Below are positions 22,020 to 34,730 of a stretch of 64,000 bases of DNA, piece after piece (the stretch's first letter is position 1; every line of letters begins with the position of its first letter). The position numbers and the translations under genes are program-made. Under the pieces are notes generated by a model. The model was given only the letters and a program-made list of their open reading frames with translations, did not search any database and had not been told where the DNA came from. This DNA comes from Dama dama (taxonomy: Eukaryota > Chordata > Mammalia > Artiodactyla > Cervidae), in assembly GCF_033118175.1 (NCBI RefSeq), contig NC_083710.1, forward strand, positions 35,929,501 through 35,993,500, given 5' to 3'.

Positions 22020-22688
22020 TATCCTCATTTAAACCTTCAAAAAGACTCCATAGAAACCAGCTTTTTGTGAGTGATAAATGGGAAAATGCAGAATTTCCTG
22101 CCCAGTCCATGTTTAAGATGAACAATGAATGATAAAAAATGATAATGTGGAGTGATAAAAAGGGAAATCATTTTGCTGAGGAATGATTTTGGGTGGAGCG
22201 GCAGATCTGACAGCTAGGACAATTGCTATGTGATTTTGCAATTCAGTTCTCATTCGTTTCTAAATTTCTTTTCCTCTGTCTATCTCTCTCTGCAGGATGT
22301 TTAAAAGTGTTTCAATAGCAAGAAAGAGTCTTTTAAATAATTCACACAGAATGACACTTGTGCCTCTTTGCACTTCATCCCACTATCATCTGTGTCTGTC
22401 TTTGTTATCTCTGGAAAGACAAACACCATTCAGGAACTAAGCCCAGGTTTGGAGAGCTCCAAGGATAAGCGTCAACAAGCCTGAAGTTACCAGAGAAAGA
22501 AAACACAGAGACGAGGCCTCACACTGGCCAAGAGTATATAGATTCGAGGCTTAAATCTGCTGCTCACTTCCCTGGCATTTCCCCAAGCTGTCCTTTGAAT
22601 AACTGCTAAATAAGTCCAGATAATTGTCAGGTAACATGTTACCCCATACCTGATGGCCACTGTTGGCTAACTTTATATTTAAGCAGAC
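22020..22688. other. Intergenic, nothing recognised
   Basis: This is AT-rich unique-looking sequence without an open frame of note. Confidence 0.5.
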
Positions 22689-22993
22689 ATATGGTAGCTC
22701 GGCTGGTAAAGAATCCGCCTACAGTGCAGGAGACCCTGGGTTAGGAAGATCCCTGGGGAAGAGTTGGCTACCCACTCCAGTATTCATGGGCTTCTCTGGT
22801 GGCTCAGATGTTAAAGAATCCAACTGCAATGCGGGAGACCTGGGCTCGAACCCTGGGTTGGGAAGATCCCTTGGAGGAGGGAATGGCAACCCACTTCAGC
22901 ATTCTTACCTGGAGAATCTCCACGGACAGAGAAGCCTGGCGGGCTACAGTCCTTGGGGTCCCAAAGAGTCGGACACGACTGAGCAACTAAGCC
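22689..22993 (+). mobile_element. Dimeric Bov-tA SINE
   Basis: A partial first monomer (to the cactccagtattcat at about 22787) is followed head-to-tail by a full second monomer (gggcttctctggtggctcag to cacgactgagcaactaag). The same dimer layout begins at 49058. Confidence 0.88.
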
Positions 22994-23937
22994 CAGTGCA
23001 ACACATAGTGGTTTTTAAAACAAAGTGTTTTCTTCACACAAAAAGAAAAAGAGATATTGGACCTTAATTATCTGGGCTCTGGCAGTCCCCAAGGTCTAGG
23101 AAGCAGAGAGGGGTGAGGCAGAGAAAACACCCTCAACCCTCGAGTCCAACACGTGGCTGGAGTTTCAGAGATTCCCCCATCCCTGGCTCCAACACCGACA
23201 GCAGTCAGAGGGGAGTTAGGTTTCACCACCTAATAGGCTGACAGATCGCGCACATCATGGGTCTGTCTGCTCAGACCCAGTGTCTCCTTGGATGACTCCC
23301 TGCTCTCTTCCCCTGTCACAGCCTCGCCCACTGCTCTGCCCTCTGGTGCTGTGCCGTCATTTAGAGCAATTAACAGGGCATCTGACGCACTGGGAAGATC
23401 ACGGGGAGTGTTGTCAGGCAGAAGCTCCGTCAGCTGCCAGCAGCTCTGCTCTGCTGGGAGGGTGGTGATCCATGAGGGAGGGCACCCAGCCTGGGTAAAG
23501 GAACTGGGAGTTGGTGTGTTTGCTCCGCTTCCCACCGCACAGAAAACAGGGGCCGTGCCCTGCTGCCCCAGCCCCCGCCTGGCACAGAGGCAGGCCTTCC
23601 CTTCCCCAGAGGAGGAGGCCCAGGGCGCTGCCACTGCACGCATGTCACTACCCCAGTCATCCTTCACTCCATCCTGCTTCTCCCTCCAATACGAGGGTAG
23701 AAAAGTGGTGTCAGCCTGCACCCCTGGGAGCCTTTGTTGGAAGGGGCCAGGGGGTGGAAAGTGTTCCTTCTAGCGCCTGTCCAGTCTAGCAGTCCCCACA
23801 CTCCTATCAGTCACAGATTCCTTCTGAAATTCCTCCAGGCTGGAGCAAGACCCAGCAGTGTCCCCTAAGCAGGGTCACTGAGAAACTACAGAACTTCTTC
23901 AAAAGGCCAAACCCTAAGCTCCCAAGAAGGGTTGTGC
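22994..23937. other. Intergenic, locally GC-rich, nothing recognised
   Basis: Open frames on both strands at 23230-23773 (up to 163 codons) overlap each other and have no recognisable domain or splice context. Confidence 0.45.
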
Positions 23938-24075
23938 CTCCCTGGTACCTTCCTGGTCCAGTGATAAAGACTTTATGCTTCCACTGCAGGGCGCATGAGT
24001 TCGATTACCAGTCAGGAAACTAAGATCCTACAAGCTGCATGGTGCAGCAAAAATAAAATAAAATTAAATTAAATG
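23938..24075 (+). mobile_element. CHR-2 SINE, diverged
   Basis: It has gtaccttcctggtccagtga, then gagttcgattaccagtcagg, and an (aaaat)n-like tail. Confidence 0.82.
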
Positions 24076-24103
24076 AGGTAGAGAGACCTAGCGGCTAGCC
24101 AAC

Positions 24104-24448
24104 TGTTGTGCAGTCGCTCAGTCATGTCTGACTCTTTGTGATGCTGTGGACTGCAGCCCGCCAGCCTTCCCTGTCCTTCACCAACTCTTGGAGTTTCCTC
24201 AAACTCATGGCCATTGAGTTGGTGATGCCATCCAACTGTCTCATCCTTGGCCGCCCGCTTCCCCTCCTGCCTTCAATCGTTCCCAGCATCAGGGTCTTTT
24301 CCAATGAGTTGGCTCTTCGCATCAGGTGGCCAAAGTATTGGATCTTCAGCCTCAGCATCAGTCCTTCCAATGAATATTCAGGGTTGATTTCCTTTAGGAT
24401 TAACTGGTTTGAGCTCCATGCAGTCCAAGGGACTCTAAATAGTCTTGC
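24104..24448 (-). mobile_element. BovB LINE 3' end
   Basis: On the minus strand it encodes the SLEGLMLRLKIQYFGHLMRR-like C-terminal region and GRPRMRQLDGITNSMAMSL, followed by the 3' end (gtctgactctttgtgatgct read inverted). Confidence 0.9.
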
Positions 24449-24805
24449 CCCTTCTATTTTTCCTTAGTGACAGAACTACAGTATCCCTAGGGGTGCCCCA
24501 AAGACACCCAGAGAAAAGTCTACTTTTCCCAGCTTCTCTTGAAGTTGTGTGTGACTAAGGAGATACAAATGCAAGTATTGTGTAGGACTCTGGGAAGATT
24601 AATAAATGAAAGTTAGGTCATGTGGGATCCTCCTTCCTGCTGCCTGGAACTTAGATAGCTGGTGCTCCACACCCATCCTGGACCATAAAGAAGACCCTGA
24701 GGATGAGAGGTACACGCTATCTAGAAGGGCAGAAAGATAACGGTTTCCTCAATCTCAGATAGCAATAGAACTACCACTTCAGCCCAAGGTATCCTACACT
24801 GGATT

Positions 24806-25660
24806 TTTTTTTTTTTCATTCATTGGCTTTGTTTTTGAACAGTGTTAGGTTTACAGAAAAAATTGAGCAGAAAATTCAGAGAATTCCTCCTACCCACAGT
24901 TTTCTTGCTTAAATCAGAATCTTGCTTGAATGTGGTACATCTGTTACCCTCAATGAAGTAATATTGGTACGTTTTTATTAACTGAAGTCCATAGTTTACA
25001 TCAGGTTCACTCTTAATGTTGTACATACTGTAGGTTTTGACAGGGAAAATGACAGGGATCCAACCATTCCAGTATCATATAGAATAGTTTCACTGTCATA
25101 AAAATCCCCTATGCTCCACCTGTTCATCCCTCCCTCCTTTGGAATCCCAGACAACCACTGATCTTTTTTACTGTTTCCATAGTTTTGCCTTTTCCAGAAT
25201 ATGCTTCAGTTCAGTTCAGTTCAGTCACTCAATCGTCTCTGAATCTTTGCGACCCTATGAATTGCAACACACCAGGCCTCCCTGTCCATCACCAACTCCC
25301 AGAGTTTACTCAAATTCATGTTCATCGAGTCAGTGATGCCATCCAGCCATCTCATCCTCTGTCGTCCCCTTCTCCTCCTGCCCCTAATCCCTCCCAGCAT
25401 CAGGGTCTTTTCCAATGAGTCAACTCTTCACGTGAGGTGGCCAAAGAATATGCCTAGAATCATATAATACATAGACTTTTCAGACTAGCCACTTTCACTT
25501 AGCAATATGTGTGTAAGTCTCCTCCATGCCTTTTTGTGGCTTGAAAGCTCACTTCTCTTTATTGCTGAATTAGTATTCCGTAGCCTGGATGAACCACAGT
25601 TTATCCATTCTTCTCATAAGAGACGCCGGATTGCTTCTAAGTTAAGGGACTTTTTAAATA
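24806..25660 (-). mobile_element. Old L1 3' region, interrupted by BovB
   Basis: The text agtccatagtttacatcagg, ccatagttttgccttttcca, catgcctttttgtggcttga and ccacagtttatccattcttc is the inverse of a widespread mammalian L1 3' end. A BovB at 25205-25444 splits it. Confidence 0.75.
25205..25444 (-). mobile_element. BovB 3' end with 9-bp target-site duplication
   Basis: It begins with the inverted tail ttcagttcagttcagttcag and extends through the C-terminal coding region (GRQRMRWLDGITDS on minus). Identical agaatatgc repeats flank it at 25196-25204 and 25445-25453. Confidence 0.93.
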
Positions 25661-25987
25661 TGAGAAGAAACTTCCTGTTTATTTAAGCCACTGTCATTTT
25701 GGAGTTTCTATTGTAGCCAAAAGTAGTACTCCTAACTGACATGCTTCCATTTTAAGAAAGACTCGACCAAGTTCCAACTAAACCTATGCATCCCCTCCTA
25801 GCCAGGCCCTCCCCCAGTGCAGTGTCTTCTAGGCCCCAACACTGCCTGGGGGAGGAGGGAGGAAACGGCTAAACTTAGAATCCCAGTTCAGCAGAAACTT
25901 GTGGGGAGGGAGGTTTGTGCGGAGGGGACTTTTAAGGAATCCCGTGATGAAACAACAGGTCCTGCTTACCCTCCTGGGGCAAAATTG

Positions 25988-26150
25988 AAGTGTGAGTCAC
26001 TCAGTTGTGTCCGACTCTTTGTGACCCCATGGACTGTAGCCCATCAGGCTCCTCTGTCCATGGGATTCTCCAGGCAAGAATACTGGAGTGGGTTGCCATA
26101 CTCTCTTCCAGGGGATCTTCTCGACCCAGGCAGGCAAATTCTGAGCCACC
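25988..26150 (-). mobile_element. Bov-tA SINE with internal deletion
   Basis: It reads gtcactcagttgtgtccgac to gaccccatggactgtagccc and on to gggttgccatactctcttcc. The tRNA-like box B region is shortened (gacccaggcaggcaaattct). Confidence 0.88.
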
Positions 26151-27493
26151 AAGAACTTCACTAAATCATAACCAGGACAAAAAAGATGACTCGCTTTCTC
26201 CAAACCTGGATTCCTCACTTCAGGGAAGAAGTCAAGTGAAAAGGAGCCCTGAAATGTATTTTCCTAACTGATCAAGAACTAATCTAGGCAGTGTCTGCCG
26301 CTTGCCTACCACAGGCCTTGCACAGCTGTGGGTTGGGTGGGCACGTTTCTTCTGGTGTAATTCTTACCCGTACAAGGCACTGAAGAGTGGTTTTCCTGGA
26401 GTACCTGCTCGCCCTCTGGAAGGTCACTTGCCAGGTAGGTAGGTGTTCCCATTTCTTCTCCTTGGCTCCAGCCCAGTTGTTTCTAATGGTTCCTCTCGTT
26501 CAGGGAGGAGTCCTTGGCTTCTTACCTGGTCAAAGGATGCCCTCCCTGACTTCCAGGTGCTAGTGTTTCTCATTTTTTCTCCAGCTCATAACCCCGAACC
26601 CTCAGACCCTGGGCACCTCTCCAGCTCTGACTGGTACCATCTCCCCTCGAGCGTCTACTCCTGGCCTGTGGAGTGCCCTCGTTTCCACTGGCCTACCTGG
26701 CCCCACCTCCTGTCCTCGTCTCACCTGTCACACCTGGCCGCACCGATTCAGGCCACACTCTGGATCCCAATCTCTGTTTCATCTCAAAGATTGGCTTGTT
26801 GAGTCTAGCATGAACAGGGGCCACTTTCCTCTCCAACCAGCTTCCATGCCCAACCCTCCTGAACCTCAGACCATTGTCCTATATCGTCCTGGAAGCAACA
26901 GTGTGTCTGTGCAGGGCAAGGAAGAGCAACAGGTAAAATATTTGGGAAAAGAACACTGGCACAGCCTCTGCTAGACTATTCCCAGCAAGGGGGGAAAACG
27001 GTGCCAAATGAGAGCAGACACTCTTGGAAGGGATTCACCATCATTAATCACTGTCCTATTCTACTTGATCAAGCTCTGCACGACAGCCAAGGGATAAAAC
27101 ACACTGGAGCATAAACAACAGATATGAAGACAAGCAGGAATCATTTAAGAGTTAATCTCAACAACAATAAAAATGCAAATTTCTTGGGCACCTACTTTGT
27201 GCCAGATTCCTGTGCATTTATGCGTCACTTCACTTACCCCTTACACAAATCACGTGAACTGAGGGTGGAGAGGCTGGGTTCTTTGATCAAGTTATTAAGA
27301 GGTGGAGTGGGAATTCCAGCTCAGATTTATCCAAATGTGGGCTAGTTGCTGAGTGATTGAAACCAGCAAGAGGCCCACAGAACAGGGGGACTTTCCTGGC
27401 TCAGTCTCATTCTGATTGACTCTGTGCTCCAAGTATCCAGAGGCTGTCTACAGAGGAGACAACTGGGATGCTAGTTAAGGAAAGGAAAGGAAA
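26151..27493. other. Intergenic, nothing recognised
   Basis: The plus-strand open frame 26443-26802 (119 codons) shows no domain. A very old MIR- or L2-like trace (gggcacctactttgtgccag, 27188 onward) may be present. Confidence 0.45.
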
Positions 27494-27571
27494 GATAGCG
27501 CTAAGTCATGTCTGCCTCTTGTGATCCCATGAACTGTAGCCTGCCAGGCTACTCTGTCCATGGGATTCTCC
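27494..27571 (-). mobile_element. Bov-tA SINE fragment
   Basis: It reads gctaagtcatgtctgcctct through ctctgtccatgggattctcc. Confidence 0.82.
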
Positions 27572-27587
27572 AAAAGCACATCAAATG

Positions 27588-27848
27588 GAGCTTCCCTGGG
27601 AGCACAGTGGATAAGAATCTGCCTGCCAATGCAAAAGACACAGGTTCAATCTCTGGTCCAGGAGGGTCCCATGTGCAACTAACTACATGTATCACAACTA
27701 CTGAGCCTGTGCTCTAGAATCCATGCTCCACAACAACAGAAGCCACTGCAATGAGAAGCTAGTGCACCTCAACTAGAGAAAGACCACATGCAGCAACAGA
27801 CCAAGCTCAGCCAAAAATAAAATAAATAAATTTTTAAGTTAAAAAAAA
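27588..27848 (+). mobile_element. CHR-2 SINE, full length, 16-bp target-site duplication
   Basis: It runs from gagcttccctgggagcacag to aaataaaataaataaattt plus poly-A. Flanking repeats aaaagcacatcaaatg (27572-27587) and aaaagcacatctaatg (27849-27864) differ at one base. Confidence 0.93.
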
Positions 27849-27864
27849 AAAAGCACATCTAATG

Positions 27865-29257
27865 AATGAGAATGTCTGGTGTTGGGGGTCCATGGATCCA
27901 AGTTGTGAATTTCTGGAAACTGCCAGTGATGGAAATTTCAAATTGCTATTTCTCCAGACCCTAATGAAAATGTAGACAGCTGTCCTCCTGCCTCAGAATG
28001 GTCAAACCATCCAAATGATGTTCGGGACATGATGGCACAGGGCCCCCCAACTTTCGGGGTCCCTCTGCTGCTAACTGTTGCCTGCCCACCCACTCCAGCT
28101 TCCATGATTGAAAAAGGACAAATATTTCCTGTCCCTTGTGATTCCATCCTGGGGGCTTCATTTCCACTGACCTCTCTGACTGTGCCATCTCTCGCCCTGC
28201 CTTCTCAGTGGGGTTTTATGTGATGCGTGCTTTCTCCTTTGTGAGGGGCACCCCAGTCTGCCCCCATGGGTCATTCAAGCAGACTGAGAGAAGCTAGCTA
28301 CAAAGGACTTGTACATAAGGGAAGAGTCACCTCTAATCCTGTTTATCCTCGCACAAAACAGAGGTGGGGGGAGGGCTTTCAAAGAAACTGAACAGACAAA
28401 GACTAGACGCCTTCTCTGCCTTGACCCTCTCAGGTCAGCCTGCAGAGGGTCAGCTCCTCGGCTCCCAGGGTGAGGTCTGTCCATATCCCTGCCATCTGCA
28501 GTGGGAGGTGGCAGCACACGCATGCACACATGCACACACATGTGCACACGTGTGCACACACACTTTGGGGATCCTGCTTCTGTGCTGTGCTGAAGCCTCG
28601 GGGTCCATCAGCCGCTTCTGCTGCACTTCCACATGGTTCTCAACTCCACTGCAATTCACAGCCTCCACTGGGCATTACCCAGAGAGGAAGAAGTCTCAGC
28701 ACTTGTTAAAATCCATTGTTGTTAGCTATGTTTTTGCTACATTTTGAATGCTATTCCTTTCCTTCGTGTGACATGTTTGCTGCTATCTCCCCAGTCACTT
28801 TCAGCATTATTGAAATTTCTCCTTTGTGAAACTAAATAGCCAGAATTAAATTACTTGAGGTGCTCCTGTTACAGGCATTGATCTGGGACTGTAGATGTTT
28901 TGCCCACGAATCCCTGGTTTTGCCATAGTCCTTGTCAGTTTGCACCAGAACAGTGATGCCCTGACTCAAACCAGCTGGGAGCTTGAACACCACATCACAT
29001 TTCATGCACTTTACTGAATCCTAATGTGGACCCAATAAACACCCGTTGGCAATACAACAGGAAGATGTCTACTGGGTCAGAGTCCTCAAGGGACTGAGTC
29101 TGGAGGCATGACTATTCCTTGGGTGAATTCAGCTTGTTCAAAAGGCTGTTTGAACACTGCCAACACTTGAATATATTGGAATTGCTTTCCCAAGGGAGTA
29201 AAAAAGAAGAGCCCAATTCTGTAACTATACAAAATGACTACTCATGGGGTTTACCAT
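27865..29257. other. Intergenic, nothing recognised apart from an alternating purine-pyrimidine tract
   Basis: Short overlapping frames occur on both strands (27938-28747). None carries a domain. Confidence 0.45.
28514..28563. repeat. 50-bp perfect alternating purine-pyrimidine tract
   Basis: This is a mixed run of gcacac, catgca, catgtgc and acgtgtgcacac in which purine and pyrimidine alternate without a break for about 50 bp. It is of the type able to adopt left-handed Z-DNA under supercoiling. Confidence 0.85.
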
Positions 29258-29271
29258 AAGATCTTTGGTTT

Positions 29272-29542
29272 CAGTGGTAAAGGATCCACCTGCCAATGCA
29301 GGAGACATGGGTTTGATCCCTAATCCAGGAAGACGCCACACGCCGTGGGGCAACTAAGCCTGTGTGCCCAACCAGTGAGCCCGAGAGCTGCAACTGCTGA
29401 AGCCCATGCACCTGGAGCTCGTGTTTCACAGCAAGAGAAGCCTCTGCGGTGAGAAGCCCACTCACCGCAACTAGAGAAAGCCCGTGGGCAGCAACCAAGA
29501 CCCAGCACAACCAAAAATAAATAAATAAAATTATTTTTTTAA
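29272..29542 (+). mobile_element. CHR-2 SINE, long form, 14-bp target-site duplication
   Basis: It runs from tcagtggtaaaggatccacc to aaccaaaaataaataaataa. Flanking repeats aagatctttggttt (29258-29271) and aagacctttggttt (29543-29556) differ at one base. The first bases of the usual head are missing. Confidence 0.92.
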
Positions 29543-29619
29543 AAGACCTTTGGTTTGAACTCAAAGTCAGAATCTAGACGCCATAGGTAAGTTTTTCTTG
29601 CTAAACGACGTGACACTGG

Positions 29620-29755
29620 AATGTCCCCGGTGATCCAGTGGCTAACACTCTGTGCTCCCAGTGCAGGGGTCCAGGTTCAATCCCTGGTCAGGGGACCAGA
29701 ACTCGAATGCTGCAACCAAGCCCTGACCCAGCCAAGTAAACAAAGACAAATGAAT
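29620..29755 (+). mobile_element. CHR-2 SINE, truncated
   Basis: It contains ggtgatccagtggctaacac, then ggttcaatccctggtcaggg, and ends in gacccagccaagtaaacaaa. Confidence 0.88.
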
Positions 29756-30057
29756 GAACTACTCCATGTGGTCACATGAATCCATATTCCGGAAGAGAAG
29801 AGACTCAAATCAACCTTGGTCTGAAGAAAACATATTCGAAACAACTTGTAAGGTAGTACAAGCGGTGAGCTACCTTTGGCTGTGTGGGTGAAATGGAGCG
29901 GATAGGGACAGAATGAAGTGAAGATTTTCAGATTTCCACTTCATGCCTTTTTATAGTTTTACATTTTTTTGAACTACATAATACAGCCATTTCAAAAAAA
30001 ATAAAACTGGAAAACTCTGCTCCACCAGGTATATTTGACTCTGGCCATCTACATAGA

Positions 30058-30265
30058 TGCGGTGATAGTGGTAAAGAATCCACCTGCTAGTGCAGGAGAC
30101 ATAACAGACACGGGTTTGATCCAGTTGGGAAGATCCCTGGGAGGAGGAACTGGCAACCCATTCCAGTATTCTCTCCTGGAGAATCCCACGGACAGAGGAG
30201 CCTGGCAGATTACAGCCCATAGGGTCGCAAAGAGTCAGCCACGCCTGAAGCAAATTAGCATGCAC
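30058..30265 (+). mobile_element. Bov-tA SINE
   Basis: It reads gatagtggtaaagaatccac through gggaagatccctgggaggag to ggtcgcaaagagtcagcca. The box B region is shortened (gggtttgatccagttggg). Confidence 0.9.
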
Positions 30266-30384
30266 ATGCGTGACATACTGCTATCATCCCACTCTATCAC
30301 CCGATAAGCCAGCTTAATGCCAATGACTGAACATCGGACGGCACAAAGCTCTGAATGTTTGCACAAAGTGGTATGTAGAGTGGA

Positions 30385-30550
30385 GAGAGCGAGGGAGCAG
30401 TCATTAAAACAAGGCTCTGATTCCCGTCCTGCCACATTCTAGTTATGTGGTCAAAGCTTGTAGTCTTTCCGAGCCTCGGTTTCCTCCCAAAAGTGGAAAT
30501 AATGGCTTCACTGCCTAATTTACAGGCTCCCTCAATGGCTGAATGAGGCA
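30385..30550 (+). mobile_element. MIR SINE remnant
   Basis: It has ctagttatgtggtcaaagct, gcctcggtttcctcccaaaa and gtggaaataatggcttcac. These correspond to the MIR core (tgtgtgacctt...cctcagtttcctcatctgta). Confidence 0.7.
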
Positions 30551-33231
30551 GCAGCCATGAAAAATGTGTACAGACTCCAGAAAGCTACACCAAAGCAAAG
30601 GTCAGTTACTAACAGAAATTCCTTTGCTTCTAAGGAGCTGCCATGTGGGCAGCGGGTCAATGACACGGGAGCCCAGCTCCATCAGTCTTGAGGCTCCTGT
30701 TCCCCTCCCCTTCTGTCTTGTGGTCTCAGCAAGGAGGGATGAAACAAGATCACGGATGGCAGAGAATATTCAACCAGCTGCGAGGGTAGGGGAGTGGTGG
30801 GAGGTGGCGTGTCCCCAGTGACATGGATCCTGCAAGGTAGGGCCTCACGGGAACCGAGCAGGTCGGTTTGGCCTCTGCCACAAGCATGTAGCACTTGGAT
30901 TGTCAACCCTCTTCCGGAAGAAAGTGCACAAACAACCTCTACCCTTAATGCTTGCATTTAAAGGAATATTTACAACCATCAGACTTCTGGTTCTCAGACA
31001 AACTCAGCATCAGCAAGATCACATTCTTGTCAGGGCCAAGTGGCCTCGTGCAGTCATCACTATGTCCAGCCTCCCAGCACAAACAGAATAAGAACACGTA
31101 AAATTCAAGTTAATTTAATCTGACCCTTGGCAACCATCCACTCTCCTGTGACCCGGATAGTCCCTTAGCTCACTTGTGCTATAATTTCTGTGACTCTAGT
31201 CAGCGTTACTAAGAGTAACGGAGGCAATGAACTGTTCGGGTTTTTTCCCTTCATTACTCAACTCACTTCAGAGTAACAACCAAGCGCTTGCTATGTGCTT
31301 GGGGCCCAGGGAGGAGGCGTGAAGGGGTCAGGGGAGGCTCCATGGAAGAATTAGATTGTGCGTCTGCTCTTGCAGGCAGGCTAGGAGCTTGACGGGCAGG
31401 AATTCCATGTGGAAGGAGCACACGAATGTGGGCCAGGAAACAGAACAGACAAACCGTGTTCAGGGTCGATGAATACATAAGGTCTGGTGGGAATCAAGAG
31501 AAGATTGTGTCTGGGAAACGCGGACTGCCACTCTAGACGGGCAGGTAAGACTCGATCATGACTGACGAGGGAGGACCCCACCGCCTCCGACAGGCTTGAC
31601 GTCAACCTGCAGAGATCAAGGGGGGAGGCGCAGCGGCCTTCCTTTCGGAGGAGAGGGTGGAGGGAGGAGGGGGATGAAGGATGCTGAGAGGCTGCTCCGA
31701 CGACCACCTGCACACGTGTCCCCCAGTTGGAGTCTTCCATGGCTCCAGATCCTGACCATCCTTCCAGTGGGCGTTCGGATGTGCGTATCAGTGTGAGGGA
31801 AGTGACGTGACTGCCTGTTTTCGAGCATCTAAATCTGTCACCAGTTGAATGACTTCACTTGGAACCCCTTCATGGAATGAGTATTATTATTATTACTCAC
31901 ACAGATACTCCCTTCAAATGCCCAGATGGCTGGGAGAAGAGAGAAGCTGACTCTGGGGCCAGTAATGGGCCTCGAGACCTGAGTGTCTGTTACAAGCTCC
32001 TCCTCCAAGTGCCCCTAAAATACAATCACAGGTGAGCATGCTGGCTTCTTAAAGTGCGCTGGGAAATGGGGACAATGAAGAGGGGGACTGAGGAAGGGGT
32101 GCTCCCGGACTGCACCTCATGGGGTGTCGTGGGAACTCATGAGTTAAACTGTCCTCAGTCCTAATTGTCTGATGCAGCCGGCCATTCAAGCAACCCGGGC
32201 CTTTCTGTTCAAAATCGTTGGTCAGGTGCCTCCTTCTTGCTTGTTCATGGCACTCAAGGTTTTCAGTGCACCCCAGAAAGAGAAAAGGGAATCTTGTAAA
32301 ATGTTTCTTTTTTTTTAACCTTCTGAAGCATGAAATTAAAAAAAAAAAAAAAGTAGTCAGCTTTGTACCAAAGGAACCACACCTTCAGAAAGATTCAACG
32401 ATGCTTTTCAGGTAGTCGTGTTAAGGGTATGAAATGCTACTGAAGTATAGTATTTTCTAAAAGTGACTTTGCCAATAAATGTTGGGCTTTGGACAGAAGA
32501 ACATAAAAATATTAGAGCTGGGCTAAAGGAGACGGGCAAGACATGACAACTGAATGACATGATGTGACTAGATCTCCTGCCAGAGGGAAAAGACGCCATA
32601 AAGAACATGACTGGACGCTAACTGCATCCTTGTCAGAATCGCAGTGAGAGGCCTCTGCCCTGTCAGTTCACATGCCTCCTCGGGAGCTTCCTGGGTAAAA
32701 TCAGAAGAAAGAGACAGACACCTCAGACCAATAGGCAGCAGGTTTAATAAGCAAGGGAACTCATGTGGCATCTGGAGCGGCTGCAAGACAACTAGGTCTC
32801 CGCCCACCCTCGAGAATCTTGAAAGTTTACCCAGAGGCCTTAGCTGGGTGTAGTCAGATGCACAGTCCAGATGGTCTGGACACATCACTGTCTCAAGGCT
32901 AAGTCCCCTGCAGCTTCTGGGAGCAGGGAGGACAAACAAAGGGCACATTCCAAGGACAGGGTGCGGGGTGAAGGACCTCCAGTTGCCCAGGGCCAGCTGT
33001 CAGGTCAAAGCAGAGGTCACATCTTCCTGGGGACCTCCTCCAGATCTCCACCCTCTTGATCAGCTCTCACAAGCTCACGTGTCCTCTCGCCCACAATGTG
33101 CCCTGCATGGTCAGCCAGGGTCCCACTAACCAGAGGTGGCTCCTCTAGAGGCAAACTGGCAGCTTTGAAGGCAGATGTCACCGCAACCATGCAGGCCCAT
33201 GCAAGAGAAAGCATGGATTAAGACAGTCATT
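30551..33231. other. Intergenic, nothing recognised
   Basis: There are many short overlapping frames (up to 126 codons at 32568-32948 minus) without domains. A near-palindromic A/T run lies at 32306-32353. No RNA gene was seen. Confidence 0.45.
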
Positions 33232-33388
33232 GCAGGAACTTCCCTCACTGTCCAATGGCTAACACGCCACACTCCCAATGCAGGGGACCTGGGTTCAATC
33301 CCTGGTTGGGGAACTAGATCCCACACGCTGCAAGTAGATCCTACAGGCCGCAACAAAGACCCGGCACAGCCAAATAAATAAATAAATA
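33232..33388 (+). mobile_element. CHR-2 SINE
   Basis: It reads gaacttccctcactgtccaa through gggttcaatccctggttggg to the cagccaaataaataaataaa tail. Confidence 0.92.
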
Positions 33389-33854
33389 TGGCCTTGGCCA
33401 TCGTCACATTTACAGTTAAGGAGGGAAGCCCTGTGCACCACTCAATCACCATTCAGTGGGTGCAGTGGCTTTTGCCACTGCTTGGTGTCAGAACCCTTAC
33501 CAGTGTCTGGAGTGAGCCTTCACCTCAAAGGTCTGGGTGGGAGGCAGGGACCACCCGCCACAGCAGATGCTGAAAACGCCAGATATTTTCTTGGCCTCTG
33601 TCTAACTGTGCAGCTCCCGCAGTCATTCTCTAGCTCACCCAGTGATTCTGTGAGTTACTTAAAAGCCTTTTAATAAACCCCCGCCACCATTTTTTTCTTT
33701 TTCTTAACTTAATCAGCTAGAGTCTTTTCTATTGCTTGTAGATAAAAACCTTGACAGGTGTACCATGCAATAGTCAAGGTCAAATTCTTCATCAGGAGAA
33801 TGGTAGCAGCTTCCGGGGGTGCCTGCAGGGGGATGATTGGCTTGGAAAGAAGTA

Positions 33855-34060
33855 CAGTACAGTGGTTTTCAAATCAGAAAGACTTGGACTTGACTCTCAG
33901 CTGTGCCACTCTACCTGCTGAGAGGCTTATGAGAAAGTTAATGAGCCCCTCTGAGTCTCATTTTCCTCATCTGTCAAGTGGGGATGAAAACAATGAGTTA
34001 CTCTAATAGAATCATTGGGAGGGTTAAATGAGTGAGTGCACCTAAATTACTGTATGTGAT
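33855..34060 (+). mobile_element. MIR SINE
   Basis: It has tacagtggttttcaaatcag, cagctgtgccactctacctg, gagtctcattttcctcatct and ggagggttaaatgagtgag, in MIR consensus order. Confidence 0.8.
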
Positions 34061-34730
34061 GGCTAAATTACTCTATGTGTCAACTTGACTGGGCCATGGG
34101 GTATCCAAATATTTGCTCCAACATTTTACTGGGTGTGTCTGGGAGGGTGTTTCTACATGAGATTAACATGTGATTCAGGAAAGGGAGGAAAGCAGATTGC
34201 TCTCCCTGGTGTGGTGGGCCTAATCCAATCAGTCGAAGGCCTAATTAGACTAGAAAGGCTGACCCTTCCTTAAGTAAGAGGGAACTCCTTCCAGCCTGAC
34301 TGCCTGGAGCTGGGACATTCATCTTTTCCTGCCTCTGAACTCAGACTGAAACACTTGCCCTTGGATCTTGAGACTGGCCACTTCCAGACTGGAAACACAC
34401 CATCAGCACCGCTGGGATCCCAACTCGCTGATGGCAGAACTTCTCAGTCTCTGTTATTACATGAGTCAGTTCCTTGTAATAGTAGTCATAAGAGGGACTT
34501 CCCTGGTGGTCCAGTGGCTAAGACTCCATGCTCCCAGTACAAGGGGCCTGGGCTGGATCCCTGGTCAGGGAACTAGATCTCACATGCCACAACTAAGAGC
34601 TTGCATGCCACAGGTAAAGATCCTGTGTGCCATAACTAAGACCCAAATAAATAAATATTTTAAATTATGATAATAAATACAAATCCATCTTTATCTTGTT
34701 GGTTGTTTTTCTGGAGAACTCTGTTACCAT
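34061..34730 (+). mobile_element. Ancient mammalian repeat, family not named, split by a CHR-2
   Basis: The text tgtgtcaacttgactgggcc, tgggtgtgtctgggagggtg, gtgggcctaatccaatcagt and, after the SINE, ggttgtttttctggagaact belong to a widespread mammalian element I remember but cannot name with certainty. Confidence 0.6.
34495..34668 (+). mobile_element. CHR-2 SINE
   Basis: It reads gggacttccctggtggtcca to taagacccaaataaataaat and is inserted inside the older repeat. Confidence 0.93.

Noticed and set aside
23230..23773. Overlapping open frames on both strands (up to 163 codons)
   Set aside because: They are mutually overlapping, have no domain, and are consistent with chance in GC-rich DNA.
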